64,000 bases of DNA from Nonomuraea sp. SBT364 (GTDB taxonomy: Bacteria; Actinomycetota; Actinomycetes; Streptosporangiales; Streptosporangiaceae): assembly GCF_001083785.1 (NCBI RefSeq), contig NZ_LAVL01000023.1, forward strand, positions 23,292 through 87,291, given 5' to 3'. The translations under genes and the position numbers were made by a program. The notes under the pieces were generated by a model, which saw only the letters and a program-made list of their open reading frames with translations, was not told the DNA's origin and made no database searches. Below, in pieces: positions 33,615 through 41,303 of the stretch (the stretch's first letter is position 1; each line of letters begins with the position of its first letter).

Positions 33615-35621
33615 TCAGCGCCTGTGGAGCCGGTTGAGCGCCTCGGTGAATCCCGACCGGGTGTAGCCCTGCCGGTTGGCCCCCGAGCCGCGCCCATCGC
33701 TGATCCACACCTGGCCCGGCGCGACCCCGTACGGGCGCAGCAGCCTGGCCAGCTCAGCCGGGTCGTCGACCAGGTGCGCCCACGTCTGATCCTTCGCCAG
33801 GCGGGGCAGCAGTTCGGAGGTCCAAATCTTCTCCGCCTCGCCGCACGCCGCGACGCACGCCTCCAGCAGCATCCGGCCCGGATGCGTATCGGTGACCGGC
33901 AGAGTGCCGGCGGACTCACGCAGCTTGTACGCCGTCCTCGCCAGCCGGGTCACGTCCGGATCGTCGAGGAACCCCGTCCGGCCGGTCACCGGCGTAGACC
34001 CCTCGGCGAACAGCAGACCGGAACCGCGCTGGCTCGCGTCGATGAGCTGCGCATTGTGTCCCCGCGACGCCCAGCCCTGGCCCAGAATCATGTCGCTGGC
34101 CTGCGGCGTGTTGCAGCGCAGCGCGAGCCGGATCGAGAGCAGGTCCCGCAATTCGGTGTCCACCACCTTGCCGGACGGCCGCTGCGTGGCCGCGCTGGTG
34201 AACTTCCCGACGTACCGGCCACGCGAGACGTGATCCCGCAACGCCTCGGTGATCTTCGCGCCGAACTCGGGATGCGTCGTAAAGTACGCCAGCTCATCGA
34301 CATGCAGCAGCGACATCGACCAGCCCAGTTCCTCCGCCAACTCCTTCGTCAGCTTCTTGACCCGCAGCTTCGCGAGTTGCGCGCCCTTCTCCTCCATGTC
34401 CTCGATCGACTCCTGGATCATCTCCAGCAGCGCCTCCGGGTCCGGCCGCAGCACCGACCGGTGAGCCAGATCCTCGTAATCGAGCAGGTCGACACCCTTG
34501 CCGTCGGCCAGCCACAGCTCCACGCTCGGGTCCAGCGCGGCAAAACAGAGCAGGATGTTGCAGGCGACCGACTTGCCGGCTTCCGGCTCTCCGCCGACGA
34601 GCAGGGACCGGCCCGGCATGGAGAACCCCATCGGGGCGCCGCGCACGGTCAGGCCGAGCGGCACCCGCTCCGTCCACACGTCCACGGGCGTCGTGCGGCC
34701 CTTCAGCTCGCAGTCCACCTTCGGCGCGCTGAGCGGGTCTCGGTCAGGCGACCACAGCCGTACACGCCCCTCGTGGTCAGGGACCTTGTCCACGTACAGG
34801 CGGGACAAGCCGCGACCAGACGCCGCCGCCAGCCTCGCGCGCTGCTTCAACGCCTCGTCATAGGTTCCGCCGCCAGGCAGCTCGACCTCGCACATCCACG
34901 CGATGGCGTCGCGGACCACGCCAGGCGCGATCACCTTCACGTCCTCGATCCGCTTCGCCAGCTTGGCGGCCACGAACAACCTGCGCACGGCCTTGCTATT
35001 CGGGTGGGTGCCGATCCCGCGCACCACCTCGTCATCGGCGGCGACGGCGTTCTCGGCTCGGCGGCGCATCACGAACTCCGCCGCGCCGCCGGCAGACGCC
35101 GTGACGCCGAGCAGGATCGCGGGGGCGCCCCACCACGGCCAGTCCATGAACAGCCACAGGCCCAGATCACCGAGCAGGCCCGCAGCGAGCGCACCCAGCG
35201 ACACCTTGCGCCGGCGAGCGCGCTCCTGTGCGACGAACTCCGGCTTCGACGCCAGCGCCTGCTCATGGTCGGCGGCGGTCACCCACCGCCACCAGGCGCC
35301 GGCCGCCCGGCCGAGCCCGATCGACCCGTAGGCGACGCTGGCGCGGGTGGCCTTCGCCCCCACCCGCAGCAGCCCGCCGTGCTCGTGCCGGATGACGTCC
35401 ACCTGCCGGGCGATCGGCGCGGTGACGACGGTGATGGTGCGGCGGGGGGACCAGACGCGGGTCGGCTCAATCGGCGTGACATCGGCGTGCCCGAGTAGGG
35501 CGAGCTCGTGGCCGTCCGGCATGTCCTCCTCCTGTTCCGGGTCGTCGGGGTGGGGCGGGTAGAGCGGCGGGGCGTCCTCCGGCTTGGGGACGATCCGGAG
35601 GCGGCGTTCGGGCTGGTTCAC
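33615..35621 (-). CDS. FtsK/SpoIIIE-type DNA translocase, TraB-like
   Basis: The protein has 668 residues. A cytoplasmic start is followed by two membrane segments (about 141-180), a linker, and a RecA-like motor with Walker A GEPEAGKS (344-351) and Walker B LLHVDEL (438-444). The C terminus (ELLPRLAKDQTWAHLVDDPA ... YGVAPGQVWI ... NRQGYTRSGF) looks like the winged-helix end of AICE TraB proteins. TraB moves double-stranded DNA between hyphae without a type IV pilus. GTG 35621 is set by the GTGA overlap. In a phage it is out of place; chromosomal FtsK is larger with a different N terminus. Confidence 0.82.
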   Translation of the reverse strand: MNQPERRLRIVPKPEDAPPLYPPHPDDPEQEEDMPDGHELALLGHADVTPIEPTRVWSPRRTITVVTAPIARQVDVIRHEHGGLLRVGAKATRASVAYGSIGLGRAAGAWWRWVTAADHEQALASKPEFVAQERARRRKVSLGALAAGLLGDLGLWLFMDWPWWGAPAILLGVTASAGGAAEFVMRRRAENAVAADDEVVRGIGTHPNSKAVRRLFVAAKLAKRIEDVKVIAPGVVRDAIAWMCEVELPGGGTYDEALKQRARLAAASGRGLSRLYVDKVPDHEGRVRLWSPDRDPLSAPKVDCELKGRTTPVDVWTERVPLGLTVRGAPMGFSMPGRSLLVGGEPEAGKSVACNILLCFAALDPSVELWLADGKGVDLLDYEDLAHRSVLRPDPEALLEMIQESIEDMEEKGAQLAKLRVKKLTKELAEELGWSMSLLHVDELAYFTTHPEFGAKITEALRDHVSRGRYVGKFTSAATQRPSGKVVDTELRDLLSIRLALRCNTPQASDMILGQGWASRGHNAQLIDASQRGSGLLFAEGSTPVTGRTGFLDDPDVTRLARTAYKLRESAGTLPVTDTHPGRMLLEACVAACGEAEKIWTSELLPRLAKDQTWAHLVDDPAELARLLRPYGVAPGQVWISDGRGSGANRQGYTRSGFTEALNRLHRR

Positions 35622-35932
35622 GCTCGTATCTCCAAGCGGTTGATGCGCACCGGGTTGAGCGCGACAGCGGCGGCGAGCCAACTCGCGCCTCCCGCGACTG
35701 CGAGGAGCAGGTGGTAGAGGCCGGTCCTCATGGCCGCGACCAGGATGACCAGGACCACGCCGGCGACGGCTTGGATGGCGAGCCAGGCGACGCGCCGTAG
35801 TCCGGCCGCGCGGAGGGCGGCGAGGGCTTGGCTGGGTGTGGGGGTGGTTTCGGGTGTCGGGACGTCGGGGCGGACGGCACACAGGGCCAAGCCGATGCCA
35901 GCGAAGAGGGCGAGGAGAACGATGGCAGTCAT
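35618..35932 (-). CDS. Small membrane protein coupled to traB (104 aa)
   Basis: Three hydrophobic segments are visible: an N-terminal one (IVLLALFAGIGLALCAV), WLAIQAVAGVVLVILVAAM and LLAVAGGASWLAAAVAL. The stop overlaps the traB start by GTGA. Small membrane proteins between a DUF2637 gene and traB are common in Streptomyces conjugative elements, where they act in plasmid spread (Spd). Confidence 0.6.
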   Translation of the reverse strand: MTAIVLLALFAGIGLALCAVRPDVPTPETTPTPSQALAALRAAGLRRVAWLAIQAVAGVVLVILVAAMRTGLYHLLLAVAGGASWLAAAVALNPVRINRLEIRA

Positions 35933-35934
35933 GG

Positions 35935-37131
35935 TCAGCCCCGCTTCCTGGACTGGAGCGCATGCCGGGTCCGGCCGTCCATGTCGGCCTGCCACTCGCG
36001 CGCCTTCTTGGCCCCGTACTGGGGCGAGCACTTGCCGACAGTGGCCAGCTCGGCACCGGACGGGATACGCCGCTCGACCTCGACAACCTTCTGCCAGTGC
36101 GCCCACATGGCGGGCGTGGCGCCGGTTTCATCGCTGGTTTCGATCGGGGTTTCATCGGCGGTTTCATCCGCGCGCCCGTCCGTGATCTCCGCAGACGTCT
36201 CCTGGGCGTCGCCGGGCAGCAACTCCAGGACGGCGAGCGCATCCGACTGCGCCCGAATCAGGGTGGCCTGCGCGGCGGCGAGGTCTCCGCGCGCCCGGCC
36301 CGCCATCCGGTCGGCGTCCGCGAGGATGCGGTCGCGGTGCATGCCCAGCATCGCGGCGGCGGGCGACTGCTCGCTGTACCGGACGGCCCAGCGGAGCGCC
36401 TGCCACGTCTCCCGACGCCACAGCAGCCAGCGCAGCCCAGAAAACTTGGGGGCGCGCGGGTCGATGAGCCCTTGCGCGCGCAGCACCTGCCGGTGCTGGT
36501 GCCGGGAGTGGATGGCCCACAGCCACGGCGACAGCACGCTGGCCGCGCCGAACATGACGGCCAGGTCGCTCAACGACCAGTCCGGCGAGTAGTGGTGGTA
36601 GTTGAGCGCGCCCACGCCGCCGGCGATCCCGTAGGAGGCGAGCCGCAGCCGCATCACCGAGTCGCCTTCGATGAGGGCGACGTGGGCGTGGTAGCCGACG
36701 TAGATGGCGATCGACTCGATGACCGCCGCGGCGCCGAGCGCGCCCAGCAGCGGCCAGCCGAACGGATCGGCCTGGAAGGCTGTGACCTGGCCCATGATGG
36801 CGACGACGTTGACGCCGACGATGGCGCCGACGAGGACGAAGGCGTGCCACCAGCGCTGTGCGCGGGCCTGCCAGGCGGCGATCCGCTCGCGGCGTTCGGC
36901 GCTGCTGCGAGTCTTGCGGTCGCGCTTCCGTTCGGCGCGGAGCTGGTCGCGTTCGGCGGCCCACTTCTCCTGGTCGCGCTCGCGGGCGCGGCGGGCCTCC
37001 TCCCGGATCCGGTCACGCTCGACGCGGGCGAGCTCGTCGGCGGCCTGCCGTTCGGCGCGCGACATCTTGGCGGGCGGCGGGTGGGCGGCCGGGTGGCTGC
37101 CGTTCACCCGCTCGGGCTGAATCGTGTCCAT
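35935..37131 (-). CDS. DUF2637-type membrane protein of conjugative elements
   Basis: The protein has 398 residues. The first 95 are a highly charged coiled coil (ERDRIREEARRARERDQEKW). Four membrane segments follow (HAFVLVGAIVGVNVVAIMGQ, WPLLGALGAAAVIESIAIYV, ASYGIAGGVGALNYHHYS, LAVMFGAASVLSPWLWAIHS), then a helical cytoplasmic tail with an acidic end. This layout and the tandem position with traB match Spd-like DUF2637 proteins of actinomycete plasmids and AICEs. It may help DNA pass along septa. Confidence 0.7.
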   Translation of the reverse strand: MDTIQPERVNGSHPAAHPPPAKMSRAERQAADELARVERDRIREEARRARERDQEKWAAERDQLRAERKRDRKTRSSAERRERIAAWQARAQRWWHAFVLVGAIVGVNVVAIMGQVTAFQADPFGWPLLGALGAAAVIESIAIYVGYHAHVALIEGDSVMRLRLASYGIAGGVGALNYHHYSPDWSLSDLAVMFGAASVLSPWLWAIHSRHQHRQVLRAQGLIDPRAPKFSGLRWLLWRRETWQALRWAVRYSEQSPAAAMLGMHRDRILADADRMAGRARGDLAAAQATLIRAQSDALAVLELLPGDAQETSAEITDGRADETADETPIETSDETGATPAMWAHWQKVVEVERRIPSGAELATVGKCSPQYGAKKAREWQADMDGRTRHALQSRKRG

Positions 37132-37242
37132 GGCTCTGCTTTCTGGTCTGTGGGGTTGGTCGAGGTTGGCGCCCGCCCCCGGCTCGCTCCTGGGGGATGC
37201 CGGCTGCCTGGCGGCTCCGGTCGGGCTGCGGCTGTCAGGGCG

Positions 37243-37557
37243 CTACAGACTGAGGGCGCCGCGAATCTTGTCGTCGAAGTACTCGCTGATAAGGGGCGTG
37301 TCGCCGTATCCGTCGACGACCTCACGGAGGGCCTCGTCCCACGCCTCCTTGCTGAGGTGCGAGTACGCCGGGTCGCTGGCCATGGCGGCGAACACCTGGG
37401 GGGCTTCTTGGAGGGCTTCGCTCATCTTCTGGAGGAGCAGGCCGTCCAGGATCGCCTCGATGTCGGCGGCGGTGTCTTGGCCGAACTCGTGGTCTCTCCA
37501 GCAGTCCGCTGCGGGCTGGTAGGCGGGCAGGGGCGGCATTCCGGGCTTTCCGAACAT
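37243..37557 (-). CDS. Element protein of unknown function (104 aa)
   Basis: It is a soluble acidic helical protein (DIEAILDGLLLQKMSEALQE, EAWDEALREVVDGYGDTP) with GGAGGAACACCC upstream. It precedes the DUF2637/traB group after a 111-bp gap. No family is recognised. Confidence 0.5.
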   Translation of the reverse strand: MFGKPGMPPLPAYQPAADCWRDHEFGQDTAADIEAILDGLLLQKMSEALQEAPQVFAAMASDPAYSHLSKEAWDEALREVVDGYGDTPLISEYFDDKIRGALSL

Positions 37558-37600
37558 GGGTGTTCCTCCGTTGTGTTTGCTCCGGGCGGGCTGGTTGGGG

Positions 37601-37783
37601 CTAGCGGCGGTACCAGGGGATGTTCTTCTCGGCGTCGAGCACGGCCCTGTTCAGGCGCCGGTATTTGGGGGTCTCCTCGCGGATGCCCGCCGCCTCCTCC
37701 CGCTCCTGGTTCGCGTGCAGCGAGGCGAGCGCGTCCTTGTACTTCTTGACGGCGGCCCTCTGCTCGTCCTTGCTCTGGCCCAT
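37601..37783 (-). CDS. Small charged helical protein (60 aa)
   Basis: It is made of one long charged helix (SKDEQRAAVKKYKDALASLH, EREEAAGIREETPKYRRLNR) with GAAGGAG before the ATG. No family is recognised. Confidence 0.5.
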   Translation of the reverse strand: MGQSKDEQRAAVKKYKDALASLHANQEREEAAGIREETPKYRRLNRAVLDAEKNIPWYRR

Positions 37784-37816
37784 GTGGTTCTCCTTCAGTC
37801 GGTCGGGCTCGGTGGA

Positions 37817-37960
37817 TCAGAGGCGGTTGACGGCGGCCTGCATCTCGGCAAGCTCGGCGTCCACCAGGGCGAGCAGATCCTCAGCCGCCGTCAGCCGCGC
37901 CCGCTCCGTCGCGACGGCGGACCGCTCGACTTCGAGCAGCGCGCCCTCAACGCCGGTCAC
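37817..37960 (-). CDS. Coiled-coil microprotein (47 aa)
   Basis: It is a single heptad-patterned helix (ALLEVERSAVATERARLTAA then LLALVDAELAEMQAAV). GTG 37960 overlaps the previous stop by four bases (GTGA). It belongs to a chain of four overlapping tiny genes. Confidence 0.5.
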   Translation of the reverse strand: MTGVEGALLEVERSAVATERARLTAAEDLLALVDAELAEMQAAVNRL

Positions 37961-38073
37961 CGCTTGTCCAGCGGCTTCGACGGGGTGGACTTGGCCGGCA
38001 TCGCAGAGTCGTGCTTGTTCAGGTTCTTGAGCTTCTTGGCGAGCTCTTCCGCCTTGTCCTTCGGCGGCGTCAC
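37957..38073 (-). CDS. Lys-rich microprotein (38 aa)
   Basis: It has a highly charged sequence (PPKDKAEELAKKLKNLNKHD) with GTGA overlaps at both ends. Its short length makes it uncertain on its own; the double coupling supports it. Confidence 0.4.
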   Translation of the reverse strand: MTPPKDKAEELAKKLKNLNKHDSAMPAKSTPSKPLDKR

Positions 38074-38216
38074 CGCTTGCCCGCCTTGCTGTCGCACTTC
38101 GTGCAACCCGGGTGCGTGCAACCGCTCCGGTCCATCAGCGGACGCGTGCCAGCCGGCCGCTTCGCGTTCGCCTTCAGCGTCTTGTCGAGCGTCTTCAACG
38201 CCTCGTCCGCGGTCAT
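38070..38216 (-). CDS. Cys-rich microprotein (48 aa)
   Basis: A helical basic head (EALKTLDKTLKANAKRPAG) leads to CTHPGCTKCDSK, a compact metal site. It starts two bases from the upstream stop and its own stop overlaps the next GTG start. Confidence 0.5.
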   Translation of the reverse strand: MTADEALKTLDKTLKANAKRPAGTRPLMDRSGCTHPGCTKCDSKAGKR

Positions 38217-38534
38217 TCACGCCACCGCCTGCGCGGCGCGGGCCCGGGTGACCGCGGACAGGATCGCCACGGCGTACGCCTCCGCCTCCTCCAGCGACAC
38301 CGGCACGAACCGGTTCCCCGTCTCGTCGTGCAGCGTCACCAGCGGGTCCAACCCGTCCAACTGCGACAGGTCGACGAGCTGCAGCGGCGCCAACTCGGTC
38401 GGGATGCTGGCGACGGGCGTCCAGTGGCTGCGCTGGCCGGCGGGCTCGCCGTCGTGGTCGGACGTGCACCAGGTGGGGCACGGCTGCTCCGGCATGCGCG
38501 GGAGCGGGACGAACATCGTCGTAGACTCGGACAC
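38217..38534 (-). CDS. DUF6907-like element protein (105 aa)
   Basis: It has a Cys pair near the start (EQPCPTWCTSDHDGE) followed by a beta-rich middle and a C-terminal helix that opens SLEEAEAYAVAILSAV. The PCPxWC-T-x-x-H head with an amphipathic end resembles the DUF6907 proteins common in actinomycete genomes and plasmids. Function unknown. GGAGGAGA precedes the ATG. Confidence 0.55.
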   Translation of the reverse strand: MSESTTMFVPLPRMPEQPCPTWCTSDHDGEPAGQRSHWTPVASIPTELAPLQLVDLSQLDGLDPLVTLHDETGNRFVPVSLEEAEAYAVAILSAVTRARAAQAVA

Positions 38535-38574
38535 AGATCTCTCCTCCTGGGCGACAGGTGGGTGTGGATCGGAT

Positions 38575-38607
38575 CCCGGGTCAGGCGTTCGCAGCGCCTG
38601 ACCCGGG
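38575..38607. terminator. Perfect 13-bp stem-loop within the leftward operon
   Basis: CCCGGGTCAGGCG (38575-38587) pairs with CGCCTGACCCGGG (38595-38607) over a seven-base loop. It lies just past the stop of the 38619 gene in the direction of transcription, and probably reduces expression of the genes that follow. Confidence 0.65.
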
Positions 38608-38618
38608 CGTTTCTGGAG

Positions 38619-38783
38619 CTAGGCGAGGACCTTGCCGAGGAAGATGGCGAGCTGGTCGGCGCCGTGCAGGATGCCGTCGAACGCGCCGTTGACGGCGCCC
38701 GCGGCCTGGGCGGGGCGGGTGAACAGGAAGAACAGCACGAAGATGACGGCGAGCCACGTGAGCGGCTTCTTGAAGCGGGACAT
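38619..38783 (-). CDS. Small single-pass membrane or exported protein (54 aa)
   Basis: A basic start (SRFKKP) and hydrophobic segment (LTWLAVIFVLFFLFTRPAQA) look like a signal anchor or signal peptide ending in AQAAG. The rest is a short amphipathic helix. AAAGGACCGAGC precedes the ATG. Its function is unknown. Confidence 0.5.
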   Translation of the reverse strand: MSRFKKPLTWLAVIFVLFFLFTRPAQAAGAVNGAFDGILHGADQLAIFLGKVLA

Positions 38784-38832
38784 GCTCGGTCCTTTCCGAG
38801 GACAAATGGTTGAAGGCCGGGATGAGGTCGAC

Positions 38833-38991
38833 TCAAATGCGCTCGACCGCGAAGGTGAAGCCGGGGGCGGGGAACCGGAGGTGGAGCTTGGTGACCCTGT
38901 CCTCCATTGCGGGCGCGGTGGCGACCCGCTCGAAGTAGACGAAGTCGCTGCGCTGGCCGTCCTCGACCTGGTAGACGGTGATTCCGAACAT
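38833..38991 (-). CDS. Small element protein (52 aa)
   Basis: It is a beta-rich short protein (FGITVYQVEDGQRSDFVYFE). GGAGGTCCTGTC precedes the ATG. It lies between the HTH-SWIM gene and the small membrane gene. No family is recognised. Confidence 0.5.
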   Translation of the reverse strand: MFGITVYQVEDGQRSDFVYFERVATAPAMEDRVTKLHLRFPAPGFTFAVERI

Positions 38992-39005
38992 GACAGGACC
39001 TCCGG

Positions 39006-39386
39006 TCAGGCCGCGCGACGGGCGGGAGCGGCGGTGAGGATGGCGACGGCGGCGCGGTGGTAGCACTGGTGCTTGCCGCGCTGTCCGGCCGGGCAAGTGC
39101 AGCCGGAGGCGTGCACGAGGTAAGTGACGGTGCCGTCGGACGAGACGGCGGTGTAGGTGCCGGGCCGCTTGGTGGGGAGGATGGCGCCCTGCTCGATCAG
39201 CTCGCGCGCCCGGTCGACCTGGTTGGGCTTGAACTCGTCGAGGTTGACCTCGACGGCGATAGCCCACCGGCCGCCGGTCTTGACGGCGTCGAGCCGGCCG
39301 GTCTGGGCCCAGCGGCGGATGGTGCGCGGGGAGACGCTGTAGGCGGTGGCCGCCTCGCGGCTGCTGATCGAGATAGGCTGGACCAT
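39006..39386 (-). CDS. HTH regulator fused to a SWIM-like zinc finger (126 aa)
   Basis: Residues 5-50 are a MerR/excisionase-type helix-turn-helix (SSREAATAYSVSPRTIRRWAQTG, then AVKTGGRWAI). Residues about 85-115 hold CTCPAGQRGKHQCYH, a C-x-C ... C-x-H SWIM-type zinc site. It is the first gene of the leftward operon and faces the 39564 HTH gene across operator-like repeats. That place suggests a control or excision factor. Confidence 0.65.
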   Translation of the reverse strand: MVQPISISSREAATAYSVSPRTIRRWAQTGRLDAVKTGGRWAIAVEVNLDEFKPNQVDRARELIEQGAILPTKRPGTYTAVSSDGTVTYLVHASGCTCPAGQRGKHQCYHRAAVAILTAAPARRAA

Positions 39387-39399
39387 TGGGTCCTCCTCC

Positions 39400-39444
39400 T
39401 GTTGACGCAGGTGGTGGATCAAGGCCCGTTCCGGTGTTGACGCA
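39400..39444. promoter_or_regulatory. Direct repeats TGTTGACGCA before the leftward operon
   Basis: TGTTGACGCA occurs at 39400-39409 and 39435-39444. The second copy sits inside CCGGTG-N6-CACCGG. Both lie just upstream of the HTH-SWIM gene, so they are candidate operator sites of the leftward promoter. Confidence 0.5.
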
Positions 39445-39495
39445 CCGGGGCGGGCCGTCTTGCTTGGTCGAACAAGCACAACCGTACCCACCACA

Positions 39496-39556
39496 GGTGC
39501 ACCCGTCAAGCTGATCGGTGCACCCATTTTCAGCGCGCCCCCGACACCGGTACACT
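39496..39556 (+). promoter_or_regulatory. Paired GGTGCACC operators and -10 box of the rightward regulator
   Basis: Two copies of GGTGCACCC (39496-39504 and 39517-39525) contain a perfect 8-bp palindrome and lie 21 bp apart, two helical turns. A -10 box TACACT (39551-39556) ends eight bases before the ATG at 39564, so the transcript would be leaderless or nearly so. Confidence 0.6.
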
Positions 39557-39563
39557 TGAGCAC

Positions 39564-39791
39564 ATGACCGACACCCCGCCGCGCCCCCGACCGCTCGCCA
39601 TGAGCGACATAGCCGCCCTGCTCGGCGTCAGCACCAACACCGTCAACGCCTGGCGCAAACGAGCCGCCGGCGCCAAACAGGTCGAACCGCTCCCCCCGCC
39701 GGCCGGGAAAGTCGCCACCAAAACCGACTACTGGTGGGAAGACGACATCGTCGAATGGGCACGCCGCACCGGCCGACTCAAGGAAGCGTGA
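39564..39791 (+). CDS. Excisionase-like helix-turn-helix protein (75 aa)
   Basis: The HTH reads SDIAALLGVSTNTVNAWRKRA and is followed by a wing-like segment with YWWEDDIVEWARRTG, the pattern of AlpA/Xis-type winged helix proteins. Such factors direct excision or repress the element's own promoters. It is transcribed away from the leftward operon. No integrase gene is next to it. Confidence 0.65.
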   Translation: MTDTPPRPRPLAMSDIAALLGVSTNTVNAWRKRAAGAKQVEPLPPPAGKVATKTDYWWEDDIVEWARRTGRLKEA

Positions 39792-39806
39792 GCCGACGCG
39801 ACACCG

Positions 39807-39832
39807 CGCCCCGCGAGACACCTCGCGGGGCG
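39807..39832 (+). terminator. Terminator after the excisionase-like gene
   Basis: CGCCCCGCGAG and CTCGCGGGGCG form a perfect 11-bp stem with an ACAC loop, followed by TTCC. It starts 16 bp after the stop codon. Confidence 0.75.
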
Positions 39833-40038
39833 TTCCGCATCCCACCGACAGCGCGGCGACCTGCCGCAACGAACCCATGCTTCAAGCCAACCGCCCACAC
39901 CGCGCGACCGCATGGGCAGCAGCACGCCGACCCAGCACCCCTCGCCAGAGCTAACCGAACGGCGATAGTGCCACAACCACCAGTTAGCTAGCATCAGGGC
40001 TCACCCGCCAGCCCTGGACAGCCCACCAAGGGACACCC

Positions 40039-40689
40039 ATGGAAGTCGTGGACCGCTGGACCGGCCGCCACGCGGCCGCCCTCCAAGCCGCCCTGAGGAT
40101 GACGCACGACGAGTTCGCCGAACGCCTCGGCGTCGGTCGGCGCACCGTCGCCTACTGGCATGGCAACCAGGACGCAACACCACGCCCAGAGCTGCAGCGC
40201 GCCCTTGACACACTGCTCGACCGCACGACCTCGGGCGAACGCGCGCGCTTCGCCCACCAGCTCAACGACGCCGCACGCCCCACCGGCGAACCCGTCGCAC
40301 TCACCGTCGCCATCGCCGTCGTCGTACGCGGCGGCGACGTCCTCCTCGTCTGCCGCCGCGACGACGCAGCTGGCCTTCGCTGGCAGTTCGTCGCCGGCAT
40401 GGTGAAACCAGGCCAGCAGCCCGACAGCGTCGCCGTCCGCGAAACGTTGGCCGAGACCGGCATCCACTGCACCGTGCAAGAGCACCTCGGCGGCCGACTC
40501 CACCCGGTCACCGGCGTCCGCTGCGAGTACTACCTCGCCGCCTACCTGGCCGGCGAAGTCGAGAACCGGGACGCCGACGAAAACGTGTCCGTGATCTGGG
40601 TGCCGCGTGACCAGCTCACGAAGTTCGTCGCCGCTAACCTGATCTACCCGCCGGTCCTGCACGCCCTGGAGAAAGAGCACAGCCCGTGA
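40039..40689 (+). CDS. XRE-type HTH fused to a degenerate Nudix domain (Pif-like)
   Basis: The protein has 216 residues. Residues 8-58 are a Cro/C1-type HTH (LQAALRMTHDEFAERLGVGR). Residues 88-205 are a Nudix fold. The Nudix box reads GMVKPGQQPDSVAVRETLAE, with Gln in place of the first box Glu and Ala in place of the first Glu of the E-E pair, so catalysis is doubtful. AICEs carry such genes, and pSAM2 Pif is a Nudix-motif protein that blocks transfer into cells that already hold the element. It could be a nucleotide-sensing repressor. Confidence 0.75.
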   Translation: MEVVDRWTGRHAAALQAALRMTHDEFAERLGVGRRTVAYWHGNQDATPRPELQRALDTLLDRTTSGERARFAHQLNDAARPTGEPVALTVAIAVVVRGGDVLLVCRRDDAAGLRWQFVAGMVKPGQQPDSVAVRETLAETGIHCTVQEHLGGRLHPVTGVRCEYYLAAYLAGEVENRDADENVSVIWVPRDQLTKFVAANLIYPPVLHALEKEHSP

Positions 40690-41090
40690 ACGACACCGAA
40701 CAGCAGCCCGCCATCGCCGCAGCCATCATCGTCGACCGCGAGCAGGTCCTGCTCGTCTGCCGGCGCGAGCGCGAGGGCGACCTGCTGTGGACGTTCCCCA
40801 GCGGCAAAGTCGAGGCCGGCGAGTCGGGCGAGGACGCCGCGGTGCGGGAGACCCGCGAAGAGGTCGGCCTCGTCGTCTCCGCCGTCAAAACGCTGGGCGA
40901 GCGGATCCATCCGTCGACCGGCCGCCGCATGATCTACGTCGTGTGCGAAGTGCTCGCCGGCGGCGCCCACGTCGCGGATGCTGACGAGCTCGCCGAAGTG
41001 GCGTGGTGCGACCGCGCCCGCGTCAGCACGCTGGTGCCGTTCCCGTTCTTCCCACCCGTCCAGGAGTACCTCGACACCCACCTCAAGTAG
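40686..41090 (+). CDS. Nudix hydrolase with intact catalytic box (134 aa)
   Basis: The Nudix box GKVEAGESGEDAAVRETREE keeps every acidic residue (G-x5-E-x7-RE-x-x-EE). The GTG start overlaps the XRE-Nudix stop (GTGA), so the two are made together, one degenerate and one complete. A role in transfer immunity or nucleotide signalling is inferred from AICE precedents. Confidence 0.8.
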   Translation: MNDTEQQPAIAAAIIVDREQVLLVCRREREGDLLWTFPSGKVEAGESGEDAAVRETREEVGLVVSAVKTLGERIHPSTGRRMIYVVCEVLAGGAHVADADELAEVAWCDRARVSTLVPFPFFPPVQEYLDTHLK

Positions 41091-41099
41091 GAGCCGCTC

Positions 41100-41303
41100 A
41101 TGGAAGCCTTGCTGCTGCTCGCCCTCATCGCCGCCATCTACCTGGGATCGTGCGCCGCCCACCCCTACCGGGCATGCGGCGCCTGCGGCCGATCCAAGGA
41201 ATCCCACTCCACCATGTTCAAGGGCGCGTTCGGCGCCTGCCGGTCCTGCGCAGGCCGCGGCCACACGGTGCGGCTCGGCGCCCGCCTCCTCGGCAAGAGC
41301 TAG
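41100..41303 (+). CDS. Membrane-anchored zinc-ribbon microprotein (67 aa)
   Basis: An N-terminal hydrophobic segment (LLLLALIAAIYLGSCAA) is followed by CGACGRSKES and CRSCAGRG knuckles. The gene follows the Nudix gene by nine bases after TAGGAGC. Its stop overlaps the opposing gene's stop. Function unknown. Confidence 0.55.
   Translation: MEALLLLALIAAIYLGSCAAHPYRACGACGRSKESHSTMFKGAFGACRSCAGRGHTVRLGARLLGKS

Noticed and set aside
35618..36242. N-terminal extension of TraB upstream of GTG 35621
   Set aside because: It is out-of-frame translation of two upstream membrane genes; the GTGA overlap marks the real start.
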